DNA of 38,001 nucleotides, from positions 1-38,001 of the forward strand of contig NZ_MUBM01000032.1 of assembly GCF_002154505.1 (NCBI RefSeq), given 5' to 3'. The translations under genes were made by a program, and so were the position numbers. The notes below the pieces were generated by a model that made no database searches, was not told where the DNA came from, and was given only the letters and a program-made list of their open reading frames with translations. The DNA is from Streptomyces carpinensis. GTDB taxonomy: Bacteria > Actinomycetota > Actinomycetes > Streptomycetales > Streptomycetaceae. Below, in pieces: positions 1 through 8,783 of the stretch. Position 1 is the first letter of the stretch. Each line of letters opens with the position of its first letter.

Positions 1-1370
1 AGGTGGTCCAGGCGGAAGAGGTCGGCCAGTTCCTCGGTGTCCTCGGTCCGGCGCTCCATGGCGTCGAGGAGGGTGAGCTGCTTGTGCAGCAGTACCTGGC
101 TGCGGCGGGCGAGGTTGACGAAGACCTCGGAGACGCCGGCCCGCAGTTCGGCCTGTTTCACGGCGGCTTCGACGGCGGCCCGCTGCAGGGTGTTCAAAGC
201 TTGGCCGACCTCGCCGATCTCGTTCTCGTCGTATTCGAGGCGTGGCACCTCGGTCTCCACGTCGACCTGTTCGCCGGCCGACAGGCGGCGCATCACGCTG
301 GGCAGGCGGACGCCGGACGCCTCGTGGGCCTCCAGGCGCAGTTGCCTGAGGTCGCGGATGAGGCCGCGGCCGATGCGTATGGACAGGAAGAGGGAGAAGA
401 GCAGGGCGATCAGGCCGAGCACACCCGCCACGGCCGCCTGCAGGATGACGGTCATGGCGACCGGGCGGACCCGGTCCTGGTAGCGGTCGTTGGCCTGGTC
501 GTCGAGGCTGCCGAGGTCGTCGAGCGCACCGGCGGCTGCGGTGTCCCAGCTCTTCGCGCTCACGCCCCGGGGCGTGCCGGACGTGGTGGAGGCGGCGGCC
601 TGCTCGGCCGCCCGCAGCGGGGCGGAGCCGGCGTTCGTCCAGAAGCGCTGGTAGCGGCCCCGTTCGGCGACCGGCAGCAGCGGCAGGCTGATGTCGTACA
701 GCAGGGACCGCTGGGCGACGAGTGCGGAGATGTCGCGGCTCTCGTCGCGGGTGAGGGCGCCGACGACCAGGGAGGAGCCGAGCAGCGCGTCCTCACGGGA
801 GAGGAGTTCGCGAGCCCGGGCCAGGTTGGCCAGGGCGCGGTACTGCTTGTCCAGGTTCACGTCGTCGACGACGTGAAGGCCGGCCAGCAGGACGTAGCAG
901 GGGTCGACCAGGTGGTTGTAGAGGTCGAGCGCCTGGCTGCGCCCGACGGTGCGGTCCTCGACGCTGCGGCGCAGGGAGTCGAGGCCGTCGAAGGCGTCCA
1001 GCGCGGCCGACAGCCGCCCGCCGCTGCCGGTGCCCAGCGCGTCGCGGACGTCGGAGTTCTTCGCGTTCCGGCGGAGCTCGGCCACGGCCTTGTCGGTGGC
1101 GGCCCGGCTGCGGCGCAGGGCGGCCAGACCGTCGGAGGCGCGGGGATCGGCGAGGTAGACGAGGCTCTGGCGGCGCTCCTGCTGCAGGACTCGGACGGTG
1201 TCCTCGGTGGGGTAGGCGATCTTCTCCACCACGGACGAGGCGTTGAACAGCTGGGTCGCCTGGCGTCCCGTGATCACTGTCGCGAAGGCCCAGATGGCGG
1301 CCAGGGACAGCAGCGGCACGAGAAGCAGCGCCACGATCTTCCGGCGGATGGACTTCCCGCGAAAGCGCAT
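1..1370 (-). CDS. Nitrate/nitrite-sensing-type membrane sensor kinase, N-terminal part (runs off window)
   Basis: The reading frame begins at the ATG whose first base is 1370 and stays open to the window edge, so only about 456 residues are visible and the kinase core is missing. The N-terminus MRFRGKSIRRK is followed by a hydrophobic helix (about residues 11-33). A long helical extracytoplasmic region of roughly 260 residues follows, resembling the NIT (nitrate/nitrite sensing) domain. A second membrane helix lies near residues 305-332, then a HAMP-like linker and a helical segment. A purine-rich GGGGGAGG sits just before the start. In Streptomyces this architecture belongs to histidine-kinase-like proteins, including the CvnA type of conservon operons. 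Whether GTPase and roadblock partners follow cannot be seen. The family call is firm; the ligand is unknown. Confidence 0.8.
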   Translation of the reverse strand, partial: MRFRGKSIRRKIVALLLVPLLSLAAIWAFATVITGRQATQLFNASSVVEKIAYPTEDTVRVLQQERRQSLVYLADPRASDGLAALRRSRAATDKAVAELRRNAKNSDVRDALGTGSGGRLSAALDAFDGLDSLRRSVEDRTVGRSQALDLYNHLVDPCYVLLAGLHVVDDVNLDKQYRALANLARARELLSREDALLGSSLVVGALTRDESRDISALVAQRSLLYDISLPLLPVAERGRYQRFWTNAGSAPLRAAEQAAASTTSGTPRGVSAKSWDTAAAGALDDLGSLDDQANDRYQDRVRPVAMTVILQAAVAGVLGLIALLFSLFLSIRIGRGLIRDLRQLRLEAHEASGVRLPSVMRRLSAGEQVDVETEVPRLEYDENEIGEVGQALNTLQRAAVEAAVKQAELRAGVSEVFVNLARRSQVLLHKQLTLLDAMERRTEDTEELADLFRLDH

Positions 1371-1790
1371 GGCCTCCCCCAGCTCGACCCCCACCGGCCG
1401 GGGGTACACACGTGCGTCAACAAACGGCGCGAGCCTACTACCGACGCACAGGTAACTCGAAGGCCCGACCGGAGGATGAACTTCCGTTCCGACGGTGAGA
1501 GATGGCGAGTTGTCCTGGCATTGCGGGAGATGGTGCCCCGGTACCCGGCGGCGTCCGGTGGGCCGGAACGGGTCGGCCGACCTGGCCGGTTGGCCGATAT
1601 TTTTCGTCCGTCGGGAATCTTCGTGGTCCCTCGTGCGTCCTTCTCCATGGGACATCGAGGCGGAATGGGCCACTGGAGCCGCATCCCGCATCTCGGCGGC
1701 GTAAAGCAGCGCAAGCCGGGCAGTCACTGGGGAGCCGGTTCTTCGGACACCGGGGCGAGCGGCCTGCCGGCGGTGGGGAGTGACACGTTG
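1371..1790. other. Divergent intergenic region between the sensor kinase and the small membrane protein
   Basis: These 420 bases separate two divergent genes and should hold both promoters. A plus-strand frame in phase with the downstream gene is open throughout, and an ATG at 1476 follows GGAGG with no spacer, which is too close for normal initiation. The stretch 1596-1620 is locally AT-richer than its surroundings and could be promoter DNA. I could not assign -35/-10 boxes with confidence, and I see no convincing gene. Confidence 0.5.
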
Positions 1791-2357
1791 ATGGGCACGG
1801 CGGAGCGGCGTGAGAGGGCCGCCGACAGCGGTGGGGAGCCGCTGACGGTGGCACAGCAGGCGCCGGAGGCACCGGATCGCGACATTGCGGCGCCGGGGAG
1901 CGACAGGCAAGGGACTCGTGGGCTGTCTGCCTGGACGGGCGAAGGTGAATCCGCCCAGCAGCCTTATTACAAGCCGTTGTGGGTCGAGGAGCCCGCACGG
2001 CGGCGCAGGATGCCGGATCCCGTGCGCGAGGCGGCCGTGCGGGCGGTGCTGATCATCGCGGTGACGCTCATCCAGGCCGTGGTGGCGTTCCTGTGCACCC
2101 TTGCCGGGTCCTGGCTGGCCTTCCCGATGGTGCTCAGCAGCGTGGCCAGCACGGTGGTGGCCACCTGGGCGGCGCTCGACGTGTGGGTGACCCGCCAGGT
2201 GTGGAACCAGCGCAACGGCGTGGTCTCGGCCCCCAGCAGCACGGCGCGTGCCTTGCGGCGCGAACGCCGCCTGACCCGGCGGGAACAACGGGCGACCGAG
2301 CGCGCACAGGAGCGCATACGCCGGCGCGGCGGCACGGGCAGGCTGTCGCACTCCTAG
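1791..2357 (+). CDS. Small two-helix membrane protein of unknown function
   Basis: A 188-residue protein starting at the ATG preceded by GGGGAG (1775-1780), which decides this start over longer in-frame options. The first 80 residues are hydrophilic and probably disordered. Two adjacent hydrophobic segments follow (roughly residues 85-108 and 111-130), then a strongly basic tail rich in arginine (RREQRATERAQERIRRR). Codon use in the hydrophobic part is typical of Streptomyces genes. I do not recognise a characterised family. It is divergent from the sensor kinase. The stop codon TAG shares its last base with the first base of the inverted-repeat element at 2357, so the original C-terminus may have been altered by that insertion. 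Confidence 0.7.
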   Translation: MGTAERRERAADSGGEPLTVAQQAPEAPDRDIAAPGSDRQGTRGLSAWTGEGESAQQPYYKPLWVEEPARRRRMPDPVREAAVRAVLIIAVTLIQAVVAFLCTLAGSWLAFPMVLSSVASTVVATWAALDVWVTRQVWNQRNGVVSAPSSTARALRRERRLTRREQRATERAQERIRRRGGTGRLSHS

Positions 2358-2564
2358 GCCCTGTCGTCAAATTCCCGCCTGCCCAGCGACGCCATGCACG
2401 CTCGCCCACTGCCTTGACGGCGCGGGAGGTGCCCCCACTCGCCGCACCGGTCCCAGGCCCGAGTACATCCAGTACTAGGGCCGGTGCCCGGCACACCGAG
2501 AGCACGCACCTGACGCCGCAGGGCCCGCCCTCCGGGCGGACGACGGGAGTTCGACGACAGGACC
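2357..2564. mobile_element. MITE-like non-autonomous element, 208 bp
   Basis: The two ends are near-perfect inverted repeats: 2357-2377 pairs with the reverse complement of 2544-2564 at 18 of 21 positions. Both start GGnCCTGTCGTC when read inwards. No transposase is encoded. The interior has the GGGAGGTGCCCCCA-type motif common in Streptomyces intergenic DNA and a short GC hairpin near 2525-2540. An obvious target-site duplication is not visible. From memory, very similar sequence recurs in other Streptomyces genomes, which fits a mobilised miniature element. The left end coincides with the stop codon of the preceding gene. Confidence 0.7.
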
Positions 2565-2635
2565 CGGCGAAGCCGCACCGTCGGACAGCGACGCCGCACC
2601 GGCTGGTGGCGACGCCGCCGCGTCCGGCGAGGTCG

Positions 2636-2707
2636 CATCGTCCCGACCCGGCCACGTCTCATCGTCCGGATCGGCCCACGCCTCATCGTCCGGATCCGGC
2701 CACGTGC
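2636..2707. repeat. Three tandem 24-bp units
   Basis: Units at 2636-2659, 2660-2683 and 2684-2707 share the core CATCGTCC-GA-C-GGCC-ACG. Being a multiple of three, they encode an eight-residue repeat on the minus strand of the type W-x-D-P-D-D-E-x and a His/Ser-rich repeat on the plus strand. It is not clear that either is translated. Confidence 0.8.
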
Positions 2708-2845
2708 GCAACGCCCGCCGGCTTCCTGTGACACGGCGGGTTGTGCCCCGGTGCCGGGTGCGTCGCCCCCTGGGTGCCGCAGGCCGTGAACGGCGGCCGT
2801 ATGCGGCGGACCGTCTGCGCCTGCCCGCGAGTCGTGGCCCTGAGC

Positions 2846-2921
2846 GGCGGCCCGCACCCGGCGGATCGTGCACGACGGGCCGTGGGTGGCGGCCCGCACC
2901 CGGCAGCTCATGCGACAACGG
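2846..2921. repeat. Direct repeat pair, 42-bp period
   Basis: GGCGGCCCGCACCCGGC occurs at 2846-2862 and again at 2888-2904. The 17 bases downstream of each copy are also similar (both contain TC-TGC and a run ending ACGG). The function is unknown; it could be a decayed duplication. Confidence 0.7.
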
Positions 2922-2978
2922 GTCGCACCCGCCGGGCCGGCCCGCCGGACCGTGCGCGGCAGACCGGGCCCCCAACGG

Positions 2979-5900
2979 CTACGCCGGACGCTTGAACATC
3001 CGGGTCGCCGTGATCTCGCTGTGCACCGCCTCGCCTGTCGGGGCCGGCTGCGGAAGCCCGGGCCGCAGGTGTTCCTCCACGCTGATGTACTTCAGCCCGG
3101 CCCTGAGGTCGGCGTCGTTGCGCAGCCGGATGACCAGCGGGAACTCCGCCAGGGCCGTCGTGTCGAACAGGCCGGTGGTGTACAGGAGCTGGACGCCGAG
3201 CGCGTCGGAGACGGCTCGCTGAAGCTCCAGCAGGTACGTGGCGTTGGCCCGGCCGATGGGATTGTCCAGGAACAGCGTGCCCGCGTGCCGGTGCCTGTCA
3301 CGGCCGCGGTCGTTGGACCGCAGAGCGGCCATCGTGCAGTACAGGGCGATGGCGGCGGTGAGCAGCTGACCGCCCGAGAACACGTCGCCCATCTGGCCGA
3401 CGGGTACGCGCTCGGCGCGCAGCACGGCGTCCGGCTTGAGGATCTCCACGGCGACGCCCCTGGGCTGCAGCGCGGCGGCCACTCCGCGCAGCAGCAGGGA
3501 CATGCCGTCGCGCCGCAGGTCGGAGTTCTTCCTCACCGCGGCCCGGGTCGCCTCGTCGATGACCTCGCCCAGCCGCTCGGTGAGCGTGGCCTGGTCGGGC
3601 TCCTCGAAGCGGATGCGCAGGAACTCCTGCCCGGACCACTCGCCGAGGCCTTCCGGAAGGCGGGACAGACGCTGGGCCGACCGGAGCGTGGCGAGCGCCG
3701 ACTCGACGAGACCGCGCAGCCGGTCCACGATCGAGTCACGGTTGCGCTCCAACTGCGCCAGCTCGTCGGTGAGGACGCGCAGCCGGGGCGCGAAGGCCTC
3801 GGCCCACTTCTGGGCGTGCTCGGGAAGGGCGGAGGCGGGCAGCTCGCGGATCTGCTGCCGGGCGGGGGTGCGCACCTGCTCGTAACGGGTGGAGTTGGCG
3901 TGCCGGACGAGGACGTCGCTCGCCTCGCGCACGGCCGCCTCGGCGGCGGACAGGTCGGCCGCGCAGCCGCGCAGCGACCGCCGGGACTCGGCAGCCGCTT
4001 GCCTGGCCGCCTCGGGGCTGCCCGGGTACGGCTCGGGCTCCTCCTGCTCCTCGTCGCCGGTGTGCTCGCGCAGCAGGTCGCGGAGCATGGCGGCGATCTC
4101 GTCGAAGCCGCTCGCCGCGTCCTCGGCGGCGCGGTGGGCCTCCAGCAGCTCGGCGTGCGCCTCACGGGCCTGGGCCAACGCCTCGGTACGGGAGGCGAGT
4201 TCCGCGGTGGCCGTGCGCAGCAGGCCCTGGGCGTGCTCGGCGTCGCGCGGGAGCAGCTCCCCGGGCAGCTCGGTGTGCGCCTCGCCGTCCTCGGGCGCCA
4301 GCCGCTCGGCCTCGCCGCGCAGCCGTCCGAGCTGTTCGCTCGCGGACGACATGCGGGTCTCCAGCAGCTGCACCAGTTCCTCCGCGCGGACCGCGGCGGC
4401 CTGCCGGGACGGCCCGTCGGACCCGTCGGGTGACTCCAGGAGCTGCTCGGCCCGGGTGCGGACCTTGTTGCTCAGCCGGTCCAACTCGGCGCGGGCCGCG
4501 CTCTCGTCGCTCTCCGCACGGGCCTGCTCGGCGCGCAGGTCGGCGCCGACGCCGACCTTCTCGTACACCTGGGAGGCGGCGCGGTAGGCCTCGCGGAGGG
4601 CAGGCAGCGACGCCTTCGGCGCGTCCCCGTCGGTCTCGGGCACGTCGTCGGGGGCGCCCGCGATCTCCGAGCGCTCGGCGCGCAGCGCGCGGGCGGTGCG
4701 GCGGGCGTCGTCGGCGGCGCGCTGGGCGGCGCGCCGGTCCTCGTCGGCGGCGCGGGCGCGTTCCAGGCAGGTCTGGGCGCGGGCCTCCGACTCGGCGGAC
4801 TCGTCGGCGAGTTCGCGCAACCGGGCCTGCCAGCCGGCGCGCTCGCGCAGCCGGAAGGCGAGCCCGGCGAGGGCGTCGGCGGCGCGCCGGGTCTTCTGCG
4901 CGGCCTCCTGGCGCTCGTCGCGTGCCTGCACGGCCTCGGCGGCGGCCTCCTCGGCCTCCGCCCGCGCGCTGCGTGCCTCGGCCAGCTCGGCCTCGGCCTC
5001 CTCGGCGAACGCGCGGGCGTTCCGGGCGGCCTCGGCCAGTTCGGCCAGCCGCCCGGCGGGGCAGCCGGTGCGCCAGGAGGCGAGCCGGGCCGCCAGCTCG
5101 CGGTCCTTGCCGAGGCGGGCGGCCAGCCGGCGGATCTCCTCGTCCCGTTCGGTCGCCCGCGCGCGCAGCGCCTGCCGTTCCTCGTCGGCGGCGTGCTCGT
5201 CGTGCATGGCCGGGTTCGGCGGTACGAGGAAGACGTCGGTGGTCGCCGAGTCGGCGGCCGGAGTGGGGGCGAGCAGGGCGGCCGCGGTGCCGACGGCCAC
5301 GGCGGACCTGGGCAGCAGGGCCGCGTCGGCCAGTGCCTGGCGGGCCCGGGCGTGCGTGTCGGGGTCGGTGATGATCACACCGTCGACGAGTTCGGGCCGG
5401 GCGGCCAGTACGCGCGCGTGGTCGGCGGGGTCGACGGCCTGGGCGAGGTAGCGCCAGCCGGGCAGCGCGGGGATGCCGTGCTCGCCGAGGAACTCGACGG
5501 TGGCGAGCACGTCGGGGCCGGGCGGCAGCAGGCCGCCGTCGCCGAGCGCGCCGAGGATCCGGGAGTCGTCGGCGGCTGCCGTGCGCAGCTCGAACAGGTG
5601 CCGCTCGGCGGAGGTGACGGCGCCGTCGAGGAGTTCGCGCAGCTCGTCGGCGAAGCGGTCCAGGTCCTCAGGGGTGAGGTGCCCTTCGGCGAGCGGGTGC
5701 GGCGTGTGCTCGGCCTCGTCCGCCGCTGCCTTCCCCGGCAGGTCGCGCGACGCCCCACGGTCGCCCGCCTCGGTCGCCGCCGCGTCGGCCGGGCCGTTCG
5801 GGGAGCCGGCCGCCGCGGCATCGGATCCGGTCCGGGGCGCCGGTACCCCGGCCCGCCGGGCCGTGACGGCGCCGGGCAGGCTCAGCAGCTCCGCGAGCCG

Positions 5901-7715
5901 CTCCTCGCCCGCCAGTGCCTCGGCGATCCGTCGCTCGGCCTCGTAGGCCCGCTCCGCCGCCGCCGTCGCGTCGGCCGCCCGGGCCGCCGTGAGTTCCGCG
6001 CGGGACTCGGCGGAGGCCGCCTCACGCGCGTGCTCCGTGGCCTTCCGGGCGGCCTCGCGGGCCTCGTCCCAGGCGGCGACGGCCGTCTTCTCCGCGTCGC
6101 TGGCGGCCAGGGCGGCACGGGCCGGGTCGGCGTCGGGGGCGCTGTCGTCGAGCCAGCCCGCGCGGACGGCCTCGGCGGTCTCCTGTTCGACCTCGGTCAG
6201 CCGCTGGCGCAGGTGGCCGGCCTCGCTGCGGGCGCGCTGCGCCTCGGTGGCGGCGGCGGTGGCGTCCCGGTGGGCCGTCTCCCCCGCCTCCTGGAGGTGC
6301 TCGGACCGCTCGTCCCCCTCGTTCGCGAGGGCTTCGGCGCGCTCCGCGGCCGCGTGCAGCGCTCGTACGAGGTCCACGGCGGCCTTGGCGCGCGCGGCGA
6401 GCGCCGGAGCCGCGTCGCGCTCGGCCTCCTGGATGGCGGCGGAGACGCGGGCCACGCGATCGGCGGCGGCGCGGTGGCGCAGCACGGCCTCGGCGGCCTG
6501 CCAGGCGGAGTGCAGGGTGCGGGCGTCGGCGAGTTCCCGCTTCTGCGCGGCGGCCGACTTCTCGGCGGCGGCCAGGGCCAGCGAGGCGTGCCGGTAGGCG
6601 AGTTCGGCGGCGACCAGCGCGCTGCGCTCCCGGGCGCCCTCGGAGTGCGTGACGGCGTAGGCGGCGGCGGTGACCCGCTGGGCGAGGTCGGCGGCGCGCA
6701 CCCGCTCCTGCACGGCCCGGGCGGACAGCCGCCGCGCCAGCGTCCGCGTGCGCCGCTCGGCCGCGGTGTGGACGTCGCGCGCGCGTGTACGGGCCTCGGC
6801 GGCCTCGACGATGCGCCCGAGGAGGTCGACCGAGCCCGCGGTGAAGTCCCGTTCGGCGATGAGTTCGGCGCGCCGGCCCAGCTTGTTGCCGAAGCCGCTG
6901 ACCAGGTCGGCGAGTCCGTCGGTGTCGCGGGTGTCGGTGACGGCGCGCAGCAGCAGATCGGTGAAGTCGGAGTCCTTCTTCACCGCGAACAGGCCTGCCG
7001 CCTCGCCCTCGTCGGCGTTCATCTCGCGCTGGTAGCGGAAGAGTTCGGGGTCGAGGCCGAGGTCGCCCAGGTGCTCGGTCCAGCGTTCGTGGGTCTCCTC
7101 CCAGTGCACCTCCAGGTGCGGGTAGGCCTTGCCGGCCTCGGTGATCGCGTCCCTGAAGCCCTTCATGGTGCGGCGCCGGCCCTGGGCGCCGGAGGCGCCC
7201 TCGACGGGCGGTCGTACGGAGGTGGCCTCGGCGACGGGGAGGTTGTCCAGGGTGAGGCCGGGACCGGGCCGGAAGGAGTACCAGGCCTCGGCGAACTTCC
7301 GCGGGTCGTTGGAGACCTGGCGCCCCCGCCACTCGCTCACCTTGCCGACGACCACGCACTCGCCGGTGTGCACGTGCTGCCACTCCAGCGCCACGTGCCC
7401 GCAGTCGTCGGCCAGCAGGAACTTGCGCAGCACGCCGGAGCTGGCGCCGCCGAGCGTGTTGCGGTGGCCGGGCAGCATCACCGAGAAGATCAGCTTGAGC
7501 AGGACCGACTTGCCGCCGCCGTTCTCCAGGAAGAGCACGCCTGCGGGCGCCGGGCGGCGCGGCGGGCCGACCGGCTCCTCCTCGAAGAACTCCGCCTGGG
7601 TGGGCGCGGGGTCGGGCACCGGCTCGCCCACACCCCGCAGGTCAAGCACGGTGTCGGCGTAGCGCGCACCGGCAGGCCCGATGGAGTAGAGGCGGACCCG
7701 GGACAGCTCGTACAT
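2979..7715 (-). CDS. SMC-like ATPase of a JetC/MksB type complex
   Basis: A 1578-residue protein with the layout of an SMC/MukB-family ATPase. The Walker A motif ENGGGKS is at residues 64-70, close to the N-terminus. Two very long Ala/Glu/Arg-rich coiled-coil stretches (about 280-680 and 840-1340) flank a globular segment near 720-830 that should be the hinge. The C-terminal head has the ABC signature FSGGQ (1446-1450) and a Walker B strand GTLFLD (1479-1484). The residue after the Walker B aspartate is Asn, where the catalytic Glu is usual. The ATG start is 38 bases downstream of the preceding gene, so the two are co-transcribed. Length and head arrangement fit JetC/MksB and the actinobacterial TIGR02680-like proteins better than housekeeping Smc or SbcC. 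It would drive ATP-dependent DNA loop formation together with the two upstream products. Confidence 0.8.
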   Translation of the reverse strand: MYELSRVRLYSIGPAGARYADTVLDLRGVGEPVPDPAPTQAEFFEEEPVGPPRRPAPAGVLFLENGGGKSVLLKLIFSVMLPGHRNTLGGASSGVLRKFLLADDCGHVALEWQHVHTGECVVVGKVSEWRGRQVSNDPRKFAEAWYSFRPGPGLTLDNLPVAEATSVRPPVEGASGAQGRRRTMKGFRDAITEAGKAYPHLEVHWEETHERWTEHLGDLGLDPELFRYQREMNADEGEAAGLFAVKKDSDFTDLLLRAVTDTRDTDGLADLVSGFGNKLGRRAELIAERDFTAGSVDLLGRIVEAAEARTRARDVHTAAERRTRTLARRLSARAVQERVRAADLAQRVTAAAYAVTHSEGARERSALVAAELAYRHASLALAAAEKSAAAQKRELADARTLHSAWQAAEAVLRHRAAADRVARVSAAIQEAERDAAPALAARAKAAVDLVRALHAAAERAEALANEGDERSEHLQEAGETAHRDATAAATEAQRARSEAGHLRQRLTEVEQETAEAVRAGWLDDSAPDADPARAALAASDAEKTAVAAWDEAREAARKATEHAREAASAESRAELTAARAADATAAAERAYEAERRIAEALAGEERLAELLSLPGAVTARRAGVPAPRTGSDAAAAGSPNGPADAAATEAGDRGASRDLPGKAAADEAEHTPHPLAEGHLTPEDLDRFADELRELLDGAVTSAERHLFELRTAAADDSRILGALGDGGLLPPGPDVLATVEFLGEHGIPALPGWRYLAQAVDPADHARVLAARPELVDGVIITDPDTHARARQALADAALLPRSAVAVGTAAALLAPTPAADSATTDVFLVPPNPAMHDEHAADEERQALRARATERDEEIRRLAARLGKDRELAARLASWRTGCPAGRLAELAEAARNARAFAEEAEAELAEARSARAEAEEAAAEAVQARDERQEAAQKTRRAADALAGLAFRLRERAGWQARLRELADESAESEARAQTCLERARAADEDRRAAQRAADDARRTARALRAERSEIAGAPDDVPETDGDAPKASLPALREAYRAASQVYEKVGVGADLRAEQARAESDESAARAELDRLSNKVRTRAEQLLESPDGSDGPSRQAAAVRAEELVQLLETRMSSASEQLGRLRGEAERLAPEDGEAHTELPGELLPRDAEHAQGLLRTATAELASRTEALAQAREAHAELLEAHRAAEDAASGFDEIAAMLRDLLREHTGDEEQEEPEPYPGSPEAARQAAAESRRSLRGCAADLSAAEAAVREASDVLVRHANSTRYEQVRTPARQQIRELPASALPEHAQKWAEAFAPRLRVLTDELAQLERNRDSIVDRLRGLVESALATLRSAQRLSRLPEGLGEWSGQEFLRIRFEEPDQATLTERLGEVIDEATRAAVRKNSDLRRDGMSLLLRGVAAALQPRGVAVEILKPDAVLRAERVPVGQMGDVFSGGQLLTAAIALYCTMAALRSNDRGRDRHRHAGTLFLDNPIGRANATYLLELQRAVSDALGVQLLYTTGLFDTTALAEFPLVIRLRNDADLRAGLKYISVEEHLRPGLPQPAPTGEAVHSEITATRMFKRPA

Positions 7716-7753
7716 GGCGGACTCTCGTCAGTCTTCTGGCAGATCGGGGGAGT

Positions 7754-8647
7754 TCAGGACTGGGTGGGGGCGGCGTGGAACGGCAGTCCGGCGTCGGCCA
7801 CCAGTTCCAGGTCGTCGGTGTCCTCGGCGGGCAGCAGGCTCGGCGTGCCGTCGGTCACGGGGACGACACCCAGGTCGAGGAGTTCGGCCAGGGCGGCGCT
7901 GCTCGCCATGTCGCGCACCTGGAGCTGGTAGCGGGCCGTGGTGCGGTAGGTGCCGCCGCTCTCGTCGCCGGTGCGCTGCAGGAACCCGGAGTCGGTGAGG
8001 AACGCCAGGGCCTTGGCGACGATGCCCGTGGTGGATGCGGCGGGGCGGCGCGCGTCCTTGGTGGCGCCGGTCGCGCTGCGTCTGGCCCAGATCCGCCAGG
8101 CGGCCTCCAGTCCGGGGGCGTCGGTGGCCGGGTCGGTGTTCTCGCCCTGTTCCTCGGCGCGCTCCTCCAGGCGGCGGCAGGCCTGGCGGACGAAGGCGTC
8201 GACGCCGTTGACCGTGACGCGCCCGATGTAGCCGTCGTCGGCGAGGTCCTCGGGGCGCGGGAAGGCGAGGGCGGCCACGGAGAGGTGGGCGAGTCCGTGC
8301 AGGAAGCGGTCCCCGGAGTCGGCGGCCGTACGACGCGCGTAGTCGCCCATGCGGACGGCGAACACCGAGTCCTCGGCCGCGGTCACCGCCATTCCCGCGC
8401 GCGGGGACACCTCCATTACGACCAGCCCGAGCCCGGCGGCCACGGCGTCGGCGAGGCGTGCGAACGCCGGGTCCTCGCGGTGGCGGCGCAACAGCTCGGC
8501 GTACTCCTGGTCCCGCGCGGGCTGCAGTTTGGGCTGCAGCCCGAAGGCGACGAGCCGGGCCGCGTCGGCGGCGTCGGCGGGCGTGAGAGCGGCCGCCGTG
8601 GGCGCGCCGCCGGCTTCGGGCTCACTCCGGTCGACGTGCTCGGTCAC
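7754..8647 (-). CDS. KITE-like small subunit (JetB/MksE-like)
   Basis: A 297-residue protein starting at GTG 8647, with AAGGAG eight bases upstream. It is predicted to be mostly helical, with short strands consistent with winged-helix folds. Around residues 35-150 there is a compact region starting ARLVAFGLQPKLQPA. A second one at about 190-265 contains VAKALAFLTDSGFLQ and a beta-hairpin-like YRTTARYQLQVRDM. Its place between a kleisin-like gene and an SMC-like gene is the JetA-JetB-JetC order, where the middle gene encodes the KITE subunit that binds the kleisin. The identification rests on context, size and secondary structure rather than a diagnostic motif. Confidence 0.65.
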   Translation of the reverse strand: MTEHVDRSEPEAGGAPTAAALTPADAADAARLVAFGLQPKLQPARDQEYAELLRRHREDPAFARLADAVAAGLGLVVMEVSPRAGMAVTAAEDSVFAVRMGDYARRTAADSGDRFLHGLAHLSVAALAFPRPEDLADDGYIGRVTVNGVDAFVRQACRRLEERAEEQGENTDPATDAPGLEAAWRIWARRSATGATKDARRPAASTTGIVAKALAFLTDSGFLQRTGDESGGTYRTTARYQLQVRDMASSAALAELLDLGVVPVTDGTPSLLPAEDTDDLELVADAGLPFHAAPTQS

Positions 8648-8664
8648 GGACAGAACTCCTTGAT

Positions 8665-8699
8665 CTTCGAAACGAGGCTGAGGGCGAGCGCCCTCGAAG
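8665..8699 (-). promoter_or_regulatory. Stem-loop in the leader of the KITE-like gene
   Basis: GAGGGC-GAGC-GCCCTC (8680-8695) forms a six-pair stem, and the overlapping outer pair CTTCGA (8665-8670) / TCGAAG (8694-8699) offers a competing pairing. It lies in the 136-base gap between the first two genes of the operon, just upstream of the AAGGAG site. It might set the ratio of the subunits, or be chance in GC-rich DNA. Confidence 0.3.
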
Positions 8700-8783
8700 G
8701 GGCGCCGGGAACGGCGCGACCGGCCACGGACCTCGCGGGGCCGAACGACACGCCGCGGCTTCCCGGTGTTTCCGGCGGGGCGG

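Larger units (their letters stand above)
2565..2978. other. Repeat-rich stretch without a supportable gene
   Basis: This DNA lies between the MITE-like element and the stop codon of the SMC-like gene. All six frames are open over long distances because of the base composition, but none gives a protein with recognisable domains or consistent third-position GC. It contains two sets of direct repeats (2636-2707 and 2846-2921). It occupies the place where a fourth gene of a Jet operon could have been expected, and no Toprim-type protein can be read in it. Confidence 0.5.

Noticed and set aside
3..1790. Very long plus-strand open frame running across the sensor kinase into the small membrane protein
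   Set aside because: It is the shadow of the minus-strand kinase; only the part after 1791 has a ribosome site, membrane helices and normal codon use.
1476..1790. Earlier ATG at 1476 for the small membrane protein
   Set aside because: GGAGG touches the ATG with no spacer, and the added 105 residues lack protein-like composition; GGGGAG before 1791 is better.
2868..7931. Several long plus-strand ORFs across the SMC-like gene
   Set aside because: Gly/Arg/Val-rich sequence without domains, opposite a minus-strand frame with clear Walker and signature motifs.
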